This document shows, in pieces, positions 47,712-60,522 of a stretch of 64,000 bases of DNA; positions within the stretch are counted from its first letter, which is position 1; each line of letters opens with the position of its first letter. Source of the stretch: Sinorhizobium meliloti (GTDB taxonomy: Bacteria > Pseudomonadota > Alphaproteobacteria > Rhizobiales > Rhizobiaceae); assembly GCF_035610345.1 (NCBI RefSeq), contig NZ_CP141212.1:1803976-1867975 (forward strand), read 5' to 3'. A program made the translations under genes and the position numbers. The notes under the pieces were generated by a model. It ran no database searches. It was not told the DNA's origin and saw only the letters and a list, made by a program, of their open reading frames with translations.

Positions 47712-49727
47712 TTAAAGCCCGCGCTCCTGCCCGGCGGGCCGCACGCGCGGCGAATGAAGACGCTCGAGCGAAACGGCAACCATCTCCAGTTCAAGGCCTG
47801 CGTCGTCGCGCGATACCGGCAGATGACGCTCGACCGGCGCAGCGACGCTCCGGGATCGGTAGAAATAGTCCGCTCCGGTTTCGCGCACCTTGCTTGCGAG
47901 CTTCAGATTTTCCGCGATCTGCGCCGCGAAGTCATCCGGGCTTTCCGCGGCCTGCGACATCTTTCGCGCGAATATGCGCGCCCAATAGGTGCAGCCCATG
48001 AACACCGCCAGGATCTGGCGCACATGCCCCGGGCGGGTGACGAGCTGCCAGGAGACGCCGAGCGGTTTGGCGGCAGCGGCCAGGTCCCTGTAGGCGCGGT
48101 CGAGCGCCTGCGACCGGGTGACGAGATCAAGGCCGGACGTTCCCCTCCTTGCCTCCTCCAGCAATTCGGCGAGCTTGTCGCACCAGTTTCTGATCGCGCC
48201 ATCGAGCGTCGTGCGGGTCTTCGTCGGAAACACGACGAAAGCCACCGCCGCGCCGGCGACCGAGCCGACAAGCGTCTCCTCGAGACGCAGCTCCAGAAGG
48301 TGCGGCGTCAAAACGCCGAGCAGGCTGTAGGCGAGAGAGAGGACGACCGAGACGAAGAACGTCATGGTCGCGTAGGAGACCGGGAGGAAATAGAAGGCCA
48401 GAAAGATGCAGGCCGCACCAAGGGGCAGGACTATATAGACAGTCCCGCCGATCGCGCTTGCCGCCGCAAGTCCGACGACGATGCCCGCCAATGTGCCGGC
48501 CGACCGCTGCAAGGCCTTCACTGCGGTATCACCCCGGGAGCGCGTATTGGTGAAGACGAGGAACGCAGCGAGAACCGCCCAGAACCAGCGCTCGCGTGAA
48601 AGCATCAGGCCGAACACCATTGCGATGCCCGAGGCGAGGGTAATCTGGATCGCGCTCCGTAAAGCCGGGTCGGCCATGGAAAAGCGAGCCACTGCCGCCG
48701 AGGGCTCAGGAGATGGCACCGGATGCGGTTCATCGAGGTCGGCCTCCTTGAGGGCGCCCAGACTGCGATCGAGGCGATCTCGAACCGTATGAAGCCAAAG
48801 CAGAGCCCTCGCAGCCTCGAGCTGCCTGACATTCGCCTCGCCCAGCGACTGCATTCCCCGTTCTATCTCGCCCGAATTTTTCGCCAGGGCTGCGTCGACA
48901 ACTATCGCAGGCGGCATTGCCTGAAGGCTGAGCACGATCACACTCTCGGCCGCAAGATGAATATCGAAGAGCCCGATGGCGAGGTCCGAAGAGACGACGC
49001 CGGGTTCCGGCGCCGGGCGGCGGTTGTCCGTCGCAATGAAGCTCTCCGCCATCAACACGGCTTCCTTCAATCTCTCCTCCAGCGCGTGCAGCCTGCGGCG
49101 ATCGGCAGCCTTGAGAATGGGCCTGCGCGCAGCCGCTGCGATCTCATAAAGGATTTCATCCACCCTCTGCTGGACGCTCGCAATCGCCCTCAGGAGATCA
49201 CGGTAGCGGTCGTCCGGAAGAAGGACGGTTCGCACAAGATGCGCGGTCGCCGCCGAGATCCCGGCACCGAGAACGAGCGCCGGCAACTGATCCAGCGACG
49301 GGCGCAGATAGGCTCCGGTGAAATAGGACATGAAGGCGAACATGCCGACGGCGAACCACCGCTGACCGAAGGCGCGGCCATAGACGGCTACGAAGATCAC
49401 CACGAGAAAAACGAGATCGGAAACGTGCCGGTAGCGCTCCAGCGTAGAGGCGAGCGTGACCATCGCAACGCCCGTGACGACCGCCAGAATACGCGTGACC
49501 AGTTGTTCCGAGGCTGTCCGGTCGCGAACCGCCAGACCCCCTTCGATCGAAAGCGTTATCGCAAGCCCATAGGCGGCCGGCGGCAGCGGTGTGGCGATGA
49601 AATGGAAGGCGATCAGCAGAGCAACCGAGATCACCACCGTCGCCGTTATGCGGGACGCCTGCCGCAGCCGGGAAAAGGCCGGATCATTGGCCAGCAGCCA
49701 GTCCCGGAAGCGAAGCCTGAACGTCAT
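47712..49727 (-). CDS. FUSC-family aromatic acid exporter-like membrane protein
   Basis: A 671-residue inner-membrane protein of the FUSC/AaeB family. It has two membrane blocks of about five or six helices each (roughly residues 20-175 and 355-500), each followed by a cytoplasmic helical region, the typical doubled FUSC layout. 'LYEIAAAARRPILKAADRRRL' lies in the first soluble part. Such proteins export aromatic acids or toxic compounds, usually with a membrane-fusion partner, which is not adjacent. The ATG at 49727 is chosen because the earlier one at 49787 adds a non-conserved stretch. Confidence 0.85.
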   Translation of the reverse strand: MTFRLRFRDWLLANDPAFSRLRQASRITATVVISVALLIAFHFIATPLPPAAYGLAITLSIEGGLAVRDRTASEQLVTRILAVVTGVAMVTLASTLERYRHVSDLVFLVVIFVAVYGRAFGQRWFAVGMFAFMSYFTGAYLRPSLDQLPALVLGAGISAATAHLVRTVLLPDDRYRDLLRAIASVQQRVDEILYEIAAAARRPILKAADRRRLHALEERLKEAVLMAESFIATDNRRPAPEPGVVSSDLAIGLFDIHLAAESVIVLSLQAMPPAIVVDAALAKNSGEIERGMQSLGEANVRQLEAARALLWLHTVRDRLDRSLGALKEADLDEPHPVPSPEPSAAVARFSMADPALRSAIQITLASGIAMVFGLMLSRERWFWAVLAAFLVFTNTRSRGDTAVKALQRSAGTLAGIVVGLAAASAIGGTVYIVLPLGAACIFLAFYFLPVSYATMTFFVSVVLSLAYSLLGVLTPHLLELRLEETLVGSVAGAAVAFVVFPTKTRTTLDGAIRNWCDKLAELLEEARRGTSGLDLVTRSQALDRAYRDLAAAAKPLGVSWQLVTRPGHVRQILAVFMGCTYWARIFARKMSQAAESPDDFAAQIAENLKLASKVRETGADYFYRSRSVAAPVERHLPVSRDDAGLELEMVAVSLERLHSPRVRPAGQERGL

Positions 49728-50034
49728 GGCGCCTCTGCCTGTCCGCACGCCCGCAGCGTGCAGCGTTTGTGGGATGACGACGCGCAAAAAACAGTTGAAG
49801 CACGCCGCCGCTCGATTTCTGAAATAGCCTTTCGCGCGGTCTTTTCAAAGACGTGAGGTGACCGGCCCCCGGTCTGAAGACCGGGCGCGACCGGCCGATT
49901 CCGAGCTCGCCGCCTTGGTCCAAAGTTTCGGCCAAGCATGCTTTGCCTTGCTGGCTCACAGTGCTATAGGGCTCTGGATTTCTCCCACCGTCGGAATGCC
50001 GCACGCGGTGTTCCGCAAGCTACGAGGCATATCA
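49728..50034. other. Intergenic region between divergent FUSC and icd genes, 307 bp
   Basis: A frame in phase with icd extends through this region but is not conserved-looking. A short palindrome CCCGGTCTGAAGACCGGG lies near 49868-49885. No gene is supported; the region probably carries the icd and FUSC promoters. Confidence 0.5.
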
Positions 50035-51249
50035 ATGGCAAAGATCAAGGTCGCCAATCCGGTCGTCGAACTCGACGGCGACGAGATGACCCGCATCATC
50101 TGGCAGTTCATCAAGGACAAGCTGATCCATCCTTATCTCGACCTCGATCTCGAATATTACGACCTCGGCGTCGAAAACCGTGATGCAACTGACGACCAGG
50201 TGACGATCGACGCCGCAAACGCCATCAAGAAACACGGTGTCGGGGTCAAATGCGCCACGATCACGCCGGACGAAGGCCGCGTCGAGGAGTTCAAGCTGAA
50301 GAAGATGTGGAAGTCGCCGAACGGCACGATCCGCAACATCCTCGGCGGCGTCATCTTCCGCGAGCCGATCATCTGCAAGAACGTGCCGCGCCTCGTTCCC
50401 GGCTGGACCAGGCCGATCATCGTCGGCCGCCACGCCTTCGGCGATCAGTACCGCGCAACCGATTTCAAATTCCCGGGCAAGGGCAAGCTCTCGATCAAGT
50501 TCGTCGGCGAAGACGGCCAGACGATCGAGCATGACGTTTACGACGCGCCGGGCGCCGGCGTGGCACTCGCCATGTACAACCTGGACGAATCGATCACCGA
50601 ATTCGCGCGCGCCTCGTTCAACTACGGCCTGCAGCGCAAGGTTCCGGTCTATCTCTCGACCAAGAACACGATCCTGAAGGCCTATGACGGCCGCTTCAAG
50701 GACATCTTCCAGAAGGTGTTCGACGAGGAATTCGCCGCCCAGTTCAAGGCCGAGAAGCTCTGGTACGAACACCGCCTGATCGACGACATGGTCGCCTCGG
50801 CGCTGAAGTGGTCCGGCGGCTATGTCTGGGCCTGCAAGAACTATGACGGCGACGTGCAGTCCGACATCGTCGCGCAGGGCTTCGGCTCGCTCGGCCTGAT
50901 GACCTCGGTGCTGATGACGCCGGACGGAAAGACGGTCGAGGCGGAAGCCGCCCACGGCACGGTGACGCGCCACTACCGCCAGCACCAGAAAGGCGAAGAA
51001 ACCTCGACCAACTCGATCGCCTCGATCTTCGCCTGGACCCGCGGCCTCGCCCACCGCGCCAAGCTCGACGGCAACGCCGAACTCGCGAAGTTTTCCGAAA
51101 CGCTGGAGCGCGTCTGCGTCGATACGGTCGAATCGGGCTTCATGACCAAGGACTTGGCACTCCTCATCGGCCCCGACCAGCCCTGGCTGTCGACCACCGG
51201 CTTCCTCGACAAGATCGACGAGAACCTCAGGAAGGCAATGGCCGCCTAA
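50035..51249 (+). CDS. icd: NADP-dependent isocitrate dehydrogenase
   Basis: A 404-residue IDH of the eukaryote-like homodimeric NADP type, converting isocitrate to 2-oxoglutarate in the TCA cycle. Signatures: '[22 protein letters not shown]' region near the start, '[20 protein letters not shown]' region at about 93-110 and '[19 protein letters not shown]' region near 305. Length is typical. The ATG at 50035 fits the conserved N-terminus. A terminator follows. Confidence 0.96.
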   Translation: MAKIKVANPVVELDGDEMTRIIWQFIKDKLIHPYLDLDLEYYDLGVENRDATDDQVTIDAANAIKKHGVGVKCATITPDEGRVEEFKLKKMWKSPNGTIRNILGGVIFREPIICKNVPRLVPGWTRPIIVGRHAFGDQYRATDFKFPGKGKLSIKFVGEDGQTIEHDVYDAPGAGVALAMYNLDESITEFARASFNYGLQRKVPVYLSTKNTILKAYDGRFKDIFQKVFDEEFAAQFKAEKLWYEHRLIDDMVASALKWSGGYVWACKNYDGDVQSDIVAQGFGSLGLMTSVLMTPDGKTVEAEAAHGTVTRHYRQHQKGEETSTNSIASIFAWTRGLAHRAKLDGNAELAKFSETLERVCVDTVESGFMTKDLALLIGPDQPWLSTTGFLDKIDENLRKAMAA

Positions 51250-51275
51250 GCGGCCAGCCCGACAGCCACAACCGC

Positions 51276-51304
51276 GAAACCCGGCCTTGTGCCGGGTTTC
51301 TTGC
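51276..51304 (+). terminator. Rho-independent terminator after icd
   Basis: A 10-bp stem GAAACCCGGC / GCCGGGTTTC with a CTTGT loop, followed by TTGCTTG. It lies 26 bp after the icd stop and 30 bp before the convergent AraC-type gene's stop. Confidence 0.82.
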
Positions 51305-51333
51305 TTGAATGGTACGAGCAAAATGGAGCCGCA

Positions 51334-52182
51334 TTACTTGAGCGGCAGATAGATTTCCGTAAGCAGCTCGGTCGGGGCCACCTCGCGCGGGTTGTTCAGA
51401 TATTTCTCGAACATGACGCAGTCGCGGATTTGGCGGCCGGAGTTCGGAAGCCAGGTCCCATAAAGCCATCGATAGGCCTTCGGCATGTCGGCATAGGGGC
51501 CTTTGTGCCGCAGCACGGCATAGTGCCCGCCCTCGATTTTTTGGGGCGTCAGCGGCGCCTCGGCCGCGTGCTCGCCGTTGACCGTCACGCAGGCGAAGGA
51601 TCGGAGCTTATCCGTCTCCACGAGTTCCGGGTCATCCAGGTAGATTCCGACCATCTCCATGTCCGGCCGAAAGAGGCCGCGCGCAAAAAGGGTACCGTAA
51701 AGCGTTTCGAACGCCTCGCCGATACCCATGTAGGAACCGGAATGGGCGACACTCGCCAGGGTCAGAGGCTCTATCGTCCTCAAGTCAACATCGTACATGA
51801 CAGCATTTCCTTCCGTAGAGGCGGTTTCAAAGGCCCTGTGGCTCCCCTCCTTCCTGTAGCGCGCCGGCGGAAGGCCATAAACGGCCTTGAAGGTGCGGTT
51901 GAAGGATTGAACATTCGGGTAGCCGGAGCGTTGCGCGATCGCTTCGACGGAAAGATCGGTCTGGACGAGTTCTGCCGCCGCGCGCTGCAGCCGCAATCTC
52001 TTAACGGTCGCCGCCAATGTCTCGCCATTTACCGCCCGGTAGATGCGATGCCAGTGGTGCGGCGAAAGACATGCGATCTCCGACAACCGGCCGAGATCCA
52101 GCTCTTCATCGAGATGCCCGTAGATATAGGCCGAGACGCGATGAAGCCGCCTCTCATATGTAGCCCATGCACCGCCCGTCAT
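51334..52182 (-). CDS. AraC-type regulator with GyrI-like effector domain
   Basis: A 282-residue regulator. Residues 10-110 hold the double AraC helix-turn-helix ('LSEIACLSPHHWHRIYRAV' and 'AIAQRSGYPNVQSFNRTFKAVYG'). Residues 125-282 form a GyrI-like (SOUL-type) small-molecule-binding domain beginning 'DVDLRTIEPLTLASVAHSGSYM' region. Proteins with this layout (Rob/BmrR-like C-termini) respond to hydrophobic compounds or drugs. The target is unknown; no exporter is adjacent, though the SulP gene is divergent. Confidence 0.88.
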   Translation of the reverse strand: MTGGAWATYERRLHRVSAYIYGHLDEELDLGRLSEIACLSPHHWHRIYRAVNGETLAATVKRLRLQRAAAELVQTDLSVEAIAQRSGYPNVQSFNRTFKAVYGLPPARYRKEGSHRAFETASTEGNAVMYDVDLRTIEPLTLASVAHSGSYMGIGEAFETLYGTLFARGLFRPDMEMVGIYLDDPELVETDKLRSFACVTVNGEHAAEAPLTPQKIEGGHYAVLRHKGPYADMPKAYRWLYGTWLPNSGRQIRDCVMFEKYLNNPREVAPTELLTEIYLPLK

Positions 52183-52352
52183 ATCGAACCTTCCGCGCTT
52201 CGCTCGACCGCCTTCAAACCACGGATCGATTTGACAAATCCTGCTGACCTAAGTGCTGCCCGCTCCGCTTGTGCGGCAATGCGACTCAGATAGGCTGACA
52301 ATGCCCGGCGCGCAGGATCCTGCAAACGTGGCGGATCTCGAAGGTTTCTCCG

Positions 52353-54011
52353 ATGCCCGATTCTCTTATCCCGAAAACTGTCAGCGTGATCGCCGAGGGA
52401 TACGGCCGCACCAGGCTGAAAGCGGACGCTCTGGCCGGCCTGACGGTCGCCATCGTCGCCTTGCCGCTTTCGATGGCCATCGCCATCGCCTCCGGCGTAA
52501 CACCCGATCGCGGCCTCTATACCGCAATCGTCGGCGGCTTCCTCGTTTCACTCCTCGGCGGCAGTCGGGTCCAAATCGGCGGTCCGGCGGGTGCCTTCAT
52601 CGTTCTCGTCGCCGCGACCGGTGCCCGGCACGGCATCGACGGCCTGCTGCTTGCGACTGCCATGGCTGGCATCATGCTCGTTGCGGCCGGCTACTTGCGC
52701 CTCGGACAGTACATCAAATTCATCCCCTACCCCGTCACAGTCGGCTTCACGGCAGGGATTGCCGTGATCATCTTCGCCAGCCAGTTGCGCGACCTTTTCG
52801 GCCTGACGCTTTCGGGTAGCGAACCCGGGCCGATCGTCGAAAAGACCGTGGCACTCGGCCGGGCTGCCGACACGGTCAATTGGGCGGCAGTGGTGACCGC
52901 CACCCTCACGATCGGCATCATTCTCGCGCTGCGCCGATCGAGGCCGCATTGGCCCGGCATGCTGATTGCCGTTGGTGCCGCATCGGTGCTCGTCGCCGCC
53001 TTGTCTTTGCCGACGGACACGATCGGCAGCCGTTTCGGCGGTATTCCGCGCGGCCTCCCGTTTCCGACCTTGCCGCCGCTCTCCCTTGAGAAAGCCGTTG
53101 CGGTGTTTCCGGACGCGGTCTCGTTGGCTCTTCTCGGCGCGATCGAGTCACTGCTTTCGGCCGTGGTGGCCGATGGCATGACGGGACGCAGACATAGATC
53201 CAGCATGGAGTTGATTGCTCAGGGAGTCGCCAATTTAGGTTCGGCGCTCTTCGGCGGCATCTGCGTCACCGGCACCATTGCCCGCACGGCAACCAACGTT
53301 CGCGCCGGAGGCACCAGCCCCGTTTCTGGCATGCTGCATTCGGTCTTTCTCCTTCTCTTCATGCTGCTTGCCGCACCGCTCGCAAGCTATATCCCACTCG
53401 CTTCCCTCGCCGGCGTGCTTGCAGTCGTTGCCTGGAACATGATCGAGAAGCCGGCCTTCATGGCACTCTTGCGGTCGTCCTACGGTGATGCCGTCGTGCT
53501 GCTCGCGACCTTTTTCATCGTTGTCTTTCGCGAATTGACAGAAGGGATAGTGATCGGAGTCGCGCTCGGCGCCCTCCTGTTCATCAATCGAATGGCGAAA
53601 AACATCTCGGTCGGTGAAATGAAGTCGCTCGAGCTGCTGCAAGCGGGGAACGGCGACGAAGAGCACCCGGTCATCGGCGACGATCCCGAAACGGTGATCT
53701 ATCGGATTACAGGCGTCTTCTTCTTCGGCTCGGCAGCCACCGTTGCCGCGGTGCTCGATCGGATCGCCGATCAGCGCCGAAACTTCATTCTCGATTGCTC
53801 GGAAATCCCCTTCATGGATTCTACCGCCGCGAACATCATCGAAGGGACGTTGCGCAAGGCGGAGAGGATCGGCGTGCGCGTCATTATCGTCGGTGCCAAT
53901 ACGCAGGTTCGTCGCGCCTTGTATCAACACCACGTGCGTCCACCGCGTGTCTTGATGCGCGCCTCGGTTCCGGCGGCACTCGACACAATCCGCAGCGAAC
54001 GGCGCACATGA
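52353..54011 (+). CDS. SulP-family anion transporter with STAS domain
   Basis: A 552-residue inner-membrane transporter. About 11 to 12 helices span residues 25-420, starting with 'ADALAGLTVAIVALPLSMAIAIASG' region and 'GGSRVQIGGPAGAFIVLVAA'. A cytoplasmic STAS domain follows (about 440-545), with 'RRNFILDCSEIPFMDSTAANII' region. SulP proteins move sulfate, bicarbonate or dicarboxylates; the substrate cannot be told. It is divergent from the AraC-type gene and convergent with alaS. Confidence 0.92.
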   Translation: MPDSLIPKTVSVIAEGYGRTRLKADALAGLTVAIVALPLSMAIAIASGVTPDRGLYTAIVGGFLVSLLGGSRVQIGGPAGAFIVLVAATGARHGIDGLLLATAMAGIMLVAAGYLRLGQYIKFIPYPVTVGFTAGIAVIIFASQLRDLFGLTLSGSEPGPIVEKTVALGRAADTVNWAAVVTATLTIGIILALRRSRPHWPGMLIAVGAASVLVAALSLPTDTIGSRFGGIPRGLPFPTLPPLSLEKAVAVFPDAVSLALLGAIESLLSAVVADGMTGRRHRSSMELIAQGVANLGSALFGGICVTGTIARTATNVRAGGTSPVSGMLHSVFLLLFMLLAAPLASYIPLASLAGVLAVVAWNMIEKPAFMALLRSSYGDAVVLLATFFIVVFRELTEGIVIGVALGALLFINRMAKNISVGEMKSLELLQAGNGDEEHPVIGDDPETVIYRITGVFFFGSAATVAAVLDRIADQRRNFILDCSEIPFMDSTAANIIEGTLRKAERIGVRVIIVGANTQVRRALYQHHVRPPRVLMRASVPAALDTIRSERRT

Positions 54012-54031
54012 AAAAGGGCGCCGCAGCGCCC
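54011..54031 (-). terminator. Rho-independent terminator of alaS
   Basis: On the minus strand the stem GGGCGC / GCGCCC with a 4-base loop is followed by TTTTT (AAAAA at 54011-54015). It lies 27 bp past the alaS stop and touches the SulP stop codon. Confidence 0.82.
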
Positions 54032-54058
54032 ATTATTCGTCTTTTCGCACCACGCCGC

Positions 54059-56722
<2,664 letters not shown>

Positions 56723-56897
56723 CTTGCGTCCTATCTGTGTACACTCCGGCGGCAGCCCGATCTCTCCAGGCTGCAAGCCGCACTTTTCAACCCCGTGCTT
56801 AGGCGCGTCGCATTCAATCACGTCACGCCTCCCGCCGGCCGAGCCGTCGGAACCACAGGCTTTTATCGTCCGCATTTCATGCTGTCCAGCGGGCAGC

Positions 56898-56927
56898 AAA
56901 AAACCGGCCGCGGGTGACGACGGCCGG
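56898..56927 (-). terminator. Rho-independent terminator of recA
   Basis: On the minus strand CCGGCCG and CGGCCGG pair around a 10-base loop and are followed by TTTTTT (AAAAAA at 56898-56903). It lies about 35 bp past the recA stop. Confidence 0.85.
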
Positions 56928-56960
56928 CTTCGCATGCTTCAACCAGACGGTTGCTGCAGA

Positions 56961-58046
56961 TTACATATCGGCGGCTTCGTCGCCGTCGCTTTCCGGCCCG
57001 CCATTCTCCAGGAACCGGTCGGCGATGAGACCGGCATTCTGCCGCAGAGCCGTCTCGATTTCGCGCAACAGTTCGGGATTCTCCCGCAGGAAGAGCTTGG
57101 CGTTTTCCCGTCCCTGGCCGAGCCGCTGGCTGTTATAGGAAAACCAGGCGCCCGATTTCTCGACGATGCCCGCCTTGACGCCGAGATCGATCAATTCGCC
57201 CGTCTTCGAAACGCCTTCGCCATACATGATGTCGAACTCGACCTGCTTGAAGGGCGGTGCCATCTTGTTCTTGACGACCTTGACGCGGGTCTGGTTGCCG
57301 ACGACTTCCTCGCGCTCCTTGACCGAGCCGATACGGCGAATGTCGAGGCGCACCGAGGCGTAGAACTTGAGCGCATTGCCGCCCGTCGTCGTTTCCGGCG
57401 AGCCGAACATCACGCCGATCTTCATGCGGATCTGGTTGATGAAGATCACCATGCAGTTTGACTTGGAGATCGATGCCGTAAGCTTGCGCAGCGCCTGGCT
57501 CATGAGGCGCGCCTGCATGCCCGGCAGACTGTCGCCCATCTCGCCCTCGATTTCGGCGCGCGGCACGAGTGCGGCCACCGAATCGATGACGAGAATGTCG
57601 ATCGCACCCGAACGGACCAGCGTATCGGTGATTTCCAGCGCCTGCTCGCCCGTATCAGGCTGCGAAATCAGGAGATTTTCAAGATCGACCCCGAGCTTTC
57701 GCGCATAGACCGGATCGAGTGCGTGTTCGGCATCGACGAAGCCGCAGATGCCGCCCTTCTTCTGTGCCTCGGCAATGGTCTGCAGCGCCAGCGTGGTCTT
57801 GCCCGAGCTTTCCGGTCCATAGATCTCGATGATGCGGCCTTTGGGCAGGCCGCCGATGCCGAGCGCGATGTCGAGGCCGAGCGAACCGGTGGAGACGGTT
57901 TCGATCTCAACTACGCTGTCCTTCGCTCCGAGCTTCATGATCGATCCCTTACCGAACGAACGTTCGATCTGGGAAAGAGCCGCTTCAAGTGCCTTGCTTT
58001 TGTCCACCGATTTGTCCTCTACGAGCCGCAAAGAATTTTGTGCCAT
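56961..58046 (-). CDS. recA: Recombinase A
   Basis: A 361-residue RecA, which forms filaments on single-stranded DNA for recombination and triggers LexA cleavage. Walker A 'GPESSGKT' is at 77-84; '[16 protein letters not shown]' and '[18 protein letters not shown]' region are RecA signatures; the tail is acidic ('[10 protein letters not shown]'). An alphaproteobacterial SOS box lies about 130 bp upstream. A terminator separates it from alaS. Confidence 0.97.
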
Positions 58047-58380
58047 TGGTCCACCTTTAGGTTATTGGAGCTATCGAGGCAATGAAGCCGCCGCAAGCCT
58101 TTTTGTACATGTTTTGTTCCAACTTGGCAATGGCACGTCAAGTAGTTGAAAATGCTCAGAATATTTCACTACGTTCGATTCTTGTTCACGCCTTTCGTCC
58201 ACAGTATCCACAAGTTGCGCGTCAACGCATGCCGGCTTTCACGCGCCGCCCCGATTCGCTTCGTGATTCACGATGGATCAAAGCCGGACAAAGCCCTAAA
58301 AGGTAGTCCGAAACGATAGATCGGAATGCCGGCGGAAGAGAGACTTCGCCACCTTTTCTCCGCCCTTCATCGAGGACCAG
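58047..58380. other. recA upstream region, 334 bp
   Basis: This divergent intergenic region between recA and the PfkB-type kinase holds the SOS box at 58173-58187. The rest shows no gene or repeat. Confidence 0.55.
58173..58187 (-). promoter_or_regulatory. LexA SOS box of recA
   Basis: GTTC-N7-GTTC (GTTCGATTCTTGTTC) on the plus strand, read as GAAC-N7-GAAC toward recA. This direct repeat is the known LexA-binding site in alphaproteobacteria. Its start is 127 bp upstream of the recA ATG. Confidence 0.8.
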
Positions 58381-59340
58381 ATGCAAGCACAGGTGAAGTC
58401 GCAGAACATAGCCGTTTTTGGCGGCGCTCATATCGACCGGCGCGGCCGGATCAGCGGCGCGACGACACCGGGCGCGAGCAATCCGGGCACCTGGTTCGAG
58501 GAAGCCGGGGGCGGCGGCTTCAATGCAGCGAGAAATCTCTCGCGCCTCGGCCATCGCGTAACCATGATCAGCCCGCGGGGCGGCGATCCCGCCGGCGACA
58601 CGGTGGCGGCCGCTGCGGAAGCTGCCGGTGTGATCGATCGCCCTTTCACCTTTCTCGATCGCAAGACGCCGAGCTATACGGCAATCCTGGAAAACGACGG
58701 CAACCTCGTCATCGCGCTCGCGGACATGGACCTCTATGCTTTGTTTACGCCGCGCCGGCTGCAGCAGCGGACCACGCGCGAGATTTTAGCGGCGAGCGAA
58801 CTCGTGCTAATGGACGCCAATCTGCCGGAGGAGACATTGACGGCGCTTGCCGGCACCGCCGCGAAGTTCAGCCCGCTCCGTGCCGGTATCGCCGTTTCTC
58901 CGGCAAAGGTGGTCCGCTACCGCGCGTGCCTCGATGGGCTCGATTTCCTGTTCATGAACGAGGCGGAGGCGCGCGCGCTGACCGGCACAGAGGCCGCAAC
59001 CGCCGCGGAATGGCCGTTGCTGCTGCGCTCCGCCGGTCTTTCCGGCGGTGTCGTGACGCGCGGAGGCCGGGCCGCGGTCGCCTTCGACGGCAAGGGTGCC
59101 TGCCTCGCTACGCCGCCGGCTCTTTCGGCACTTGCCGACGTCACCGGCGCCGGCGATGCGCTTGCCTCGGGCTTTCTCGCCGCCCGGCTTGCCGGTGCGG
59201 ATCTTGCCGACTGCCTGCGCTGGGGCATGGCGGCCGCCGTCATAACGCTGCATTCGCCCTACGCTGCCTCCGAAGAGATGCTGCCTGACAAGCTGGAGCA
59301 AGTGCTGCGCCTTGTGCCGGAAGCGGAAATGCTGGCATGA
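58381..59340 (+). CDS. psuK: PfkB-family kinase, probable pseudouridine kinase
   Basis: A 319-residue ribokinase-fold sugar kinase. 'FEEAGGGGFNAARNLSRLGHRV' region (the N-terminal PfkB GGxxxN site) and the catalytic 'ADVTGAGDALASGFLAARLAG' region (anion hole and catalytic Asp in TGAGD) are present. The next gene is pseudouridine-5'-phosphate glycosidase, so it most likely phosphorylates pseudouridine; PsuK and PsuG act in sequence to yield uracil and ribose 5-phosphate. Specificity rests on this neighbour. Confidence 0.87.
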   Translation: MQAQVKSQNIAVFGGAHIDRRGRISGATTPGASNPGTWFEEAGGGGFNAARNLSRLGHRVTMISPRGGDPAGDTVAAAAEAAGVIDRPFTFLDRKTPSYTAILENDGNLVIALADMDLYALFTPRRLQQRTTREILAASELVLMDANLPEETLTALAGTAAKFSPLRAGIAVSPAKVVRYRACLDGLDFLFMNEAEARALTGTEAATAAEWPLLLRSAGLSGGVVTRGGRAAVAFDGKGACLATPPALSALADVTGAGDALASGFLAARLAGADLADCLRWGMAAAVITLHSPYAASEEMLPDKLEQVLRLVPEAEMLA

Positions 59341-59471
59341 GAATTGGCAGCTGAATGGGAGCCGGGTAGCGCGGAATGCGGGCGGGTCTTCCGCACCCTC
59401 TGCTCCAGGCACCGGAATCAGGCACCCCCGATGCAATTTGCCGTCGGATGTCATCAATCAAGGAAACGATC

Positions 59472-60401
59472 ATGACCAAACCCTCCTCCCCGTCCCTGCC
59501 GATGGAATATTCAGATGAAGTCGCGGCCGCCAAGCAACGAGGTGCGCCGATCGTCGCGCTGGAATCCACGATCATCACGCATGGCATGCCCTATCCCGGC
59601 AACCTCGACATGGCCCGCAGCGTCGAGACGATCATCCGCGAACAGGGTGCCGTGCCCGCGACCATCGCCGTAATCCACGGGGTCCTCCATATCGGTCTGG
59701 ACGCTGCCAAACTGGAGGCGCTGTCGAAGACGCAGGGCGCGATGAAACTTTCGCGCGCCGACCTCGCCTTTGCGATCGCCGAACGCCGCACCGGCGCCAC
59801 GACCGTTGCCGCAACGATGATCGCCGCTGCCCGTGCGGGCATCCGGGTTTTTGCGACCGGCGGCATCGGCGGTGTTCACCGCGGAGCGGAGCAGAGCTTC
59901 GACATATCGGCGGACCTGGACGAACTCGCACGTACCGGCGTCATTGTCGTCTGTGCCGGCGCCAAGGCCATTCTGGACATTCCCAAGACGCTCGAAGTGC
60001 TCGAAACCCGCGGTGTCCCTGTCGTGACCTATGACAGCGAGAACTTCCCGGCCTTCTGGTCGCGTGAATCCGGCCTCAAGAGCCCGCTGATGCTGAACAG
60101 TCCGGCGGCAATCGCCAGTTTCCAGCGGACGCGCGAGTTGCTCGGGATCGACGGCGGAATGCTTGTCGCCAATCCGGTGCCGGAACAAAGCGAAATCCCG
60201 CGCGAGGAGATGGAGATCTATATCACCCGCGCACTCGACAATGCGGCGAGCGAGGGGATTTCCGGCAAGGCGGTCACACCGTATCTGCTCGACAACCTCT
60301 TCCGTTTGACGGACGGGCGCAGCCTGGAAACCAATATCGCGCTGGTCGAGAACAATGCGCGCCTTGCCGCCGGGATCGCTGTCGCACTCGCTGCGAAGTA
60401 A
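59472..60401 (+). CDS. psuG: Pseudouridine-5'-phosphate glycosidase
   Basis: A 309-residue PsuG, which splits pseudouridine 5'-phosphate into uracil and ribose 5-phosphate. 'PIVALESTIITHGMPYPGN' near residue 26, 'KLSRADLAFAIAERRTGATTVAATM' region and 'FATGGIGGVHRGAEQSFDISADL' region are diagnostic of the family. The ATG at 59472 follows an AAGGAAA ribosome site; an in-frame ATG eight codons upstream is possible. It follows the kinase gene by 131 bp, so the two form a salvage pair. Confidence 0.94.
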   Translation: MTKPSSPSLPMEYSDEVAAAKQRGAPIVALESTIITHGMPYPGNLDMARSVETIIREQGAVPATIAVIHGVLHIGLDAAKLEALSKTQGAMKLSRADLAFAIAERRTGATTVAATMIAAARAGIRVFATGGIGGVHRGAEQSFDISADLDELARTGVIVVCAGAKAILDIPKTLEVLETRGVPVVTYDSENFPAFWSRESGLKSPLMLNSPAAIASFQRTRELLGIDGGMLVANPVPEQSEIPREEMEIYITRALDNAASEGISGKAVTPYLLDNLFRLTDGRSLETNIALVENNARLAAGIAVALAAK

Positions 60402-60522
60402 CCGCAGAAATGGAATAAAAAGGCGAAGGGGATCCGCCGCGCCGCCGTTTGCCCTTCTCCCTATCGAAATGGGGAAGATGCCGGCAAACGGCGAAGAGCA
60501 CAGGTTCGGAGGAGAAACCTCG

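Noticed and set aside
49868..49885. Palindrome CCCGGTCTGAAGACCGGG upstream of icd
   Set aside because: It is short, has no U-tract and lies in neither gene's expected operator position. It may be chance in GC-rich DNA.
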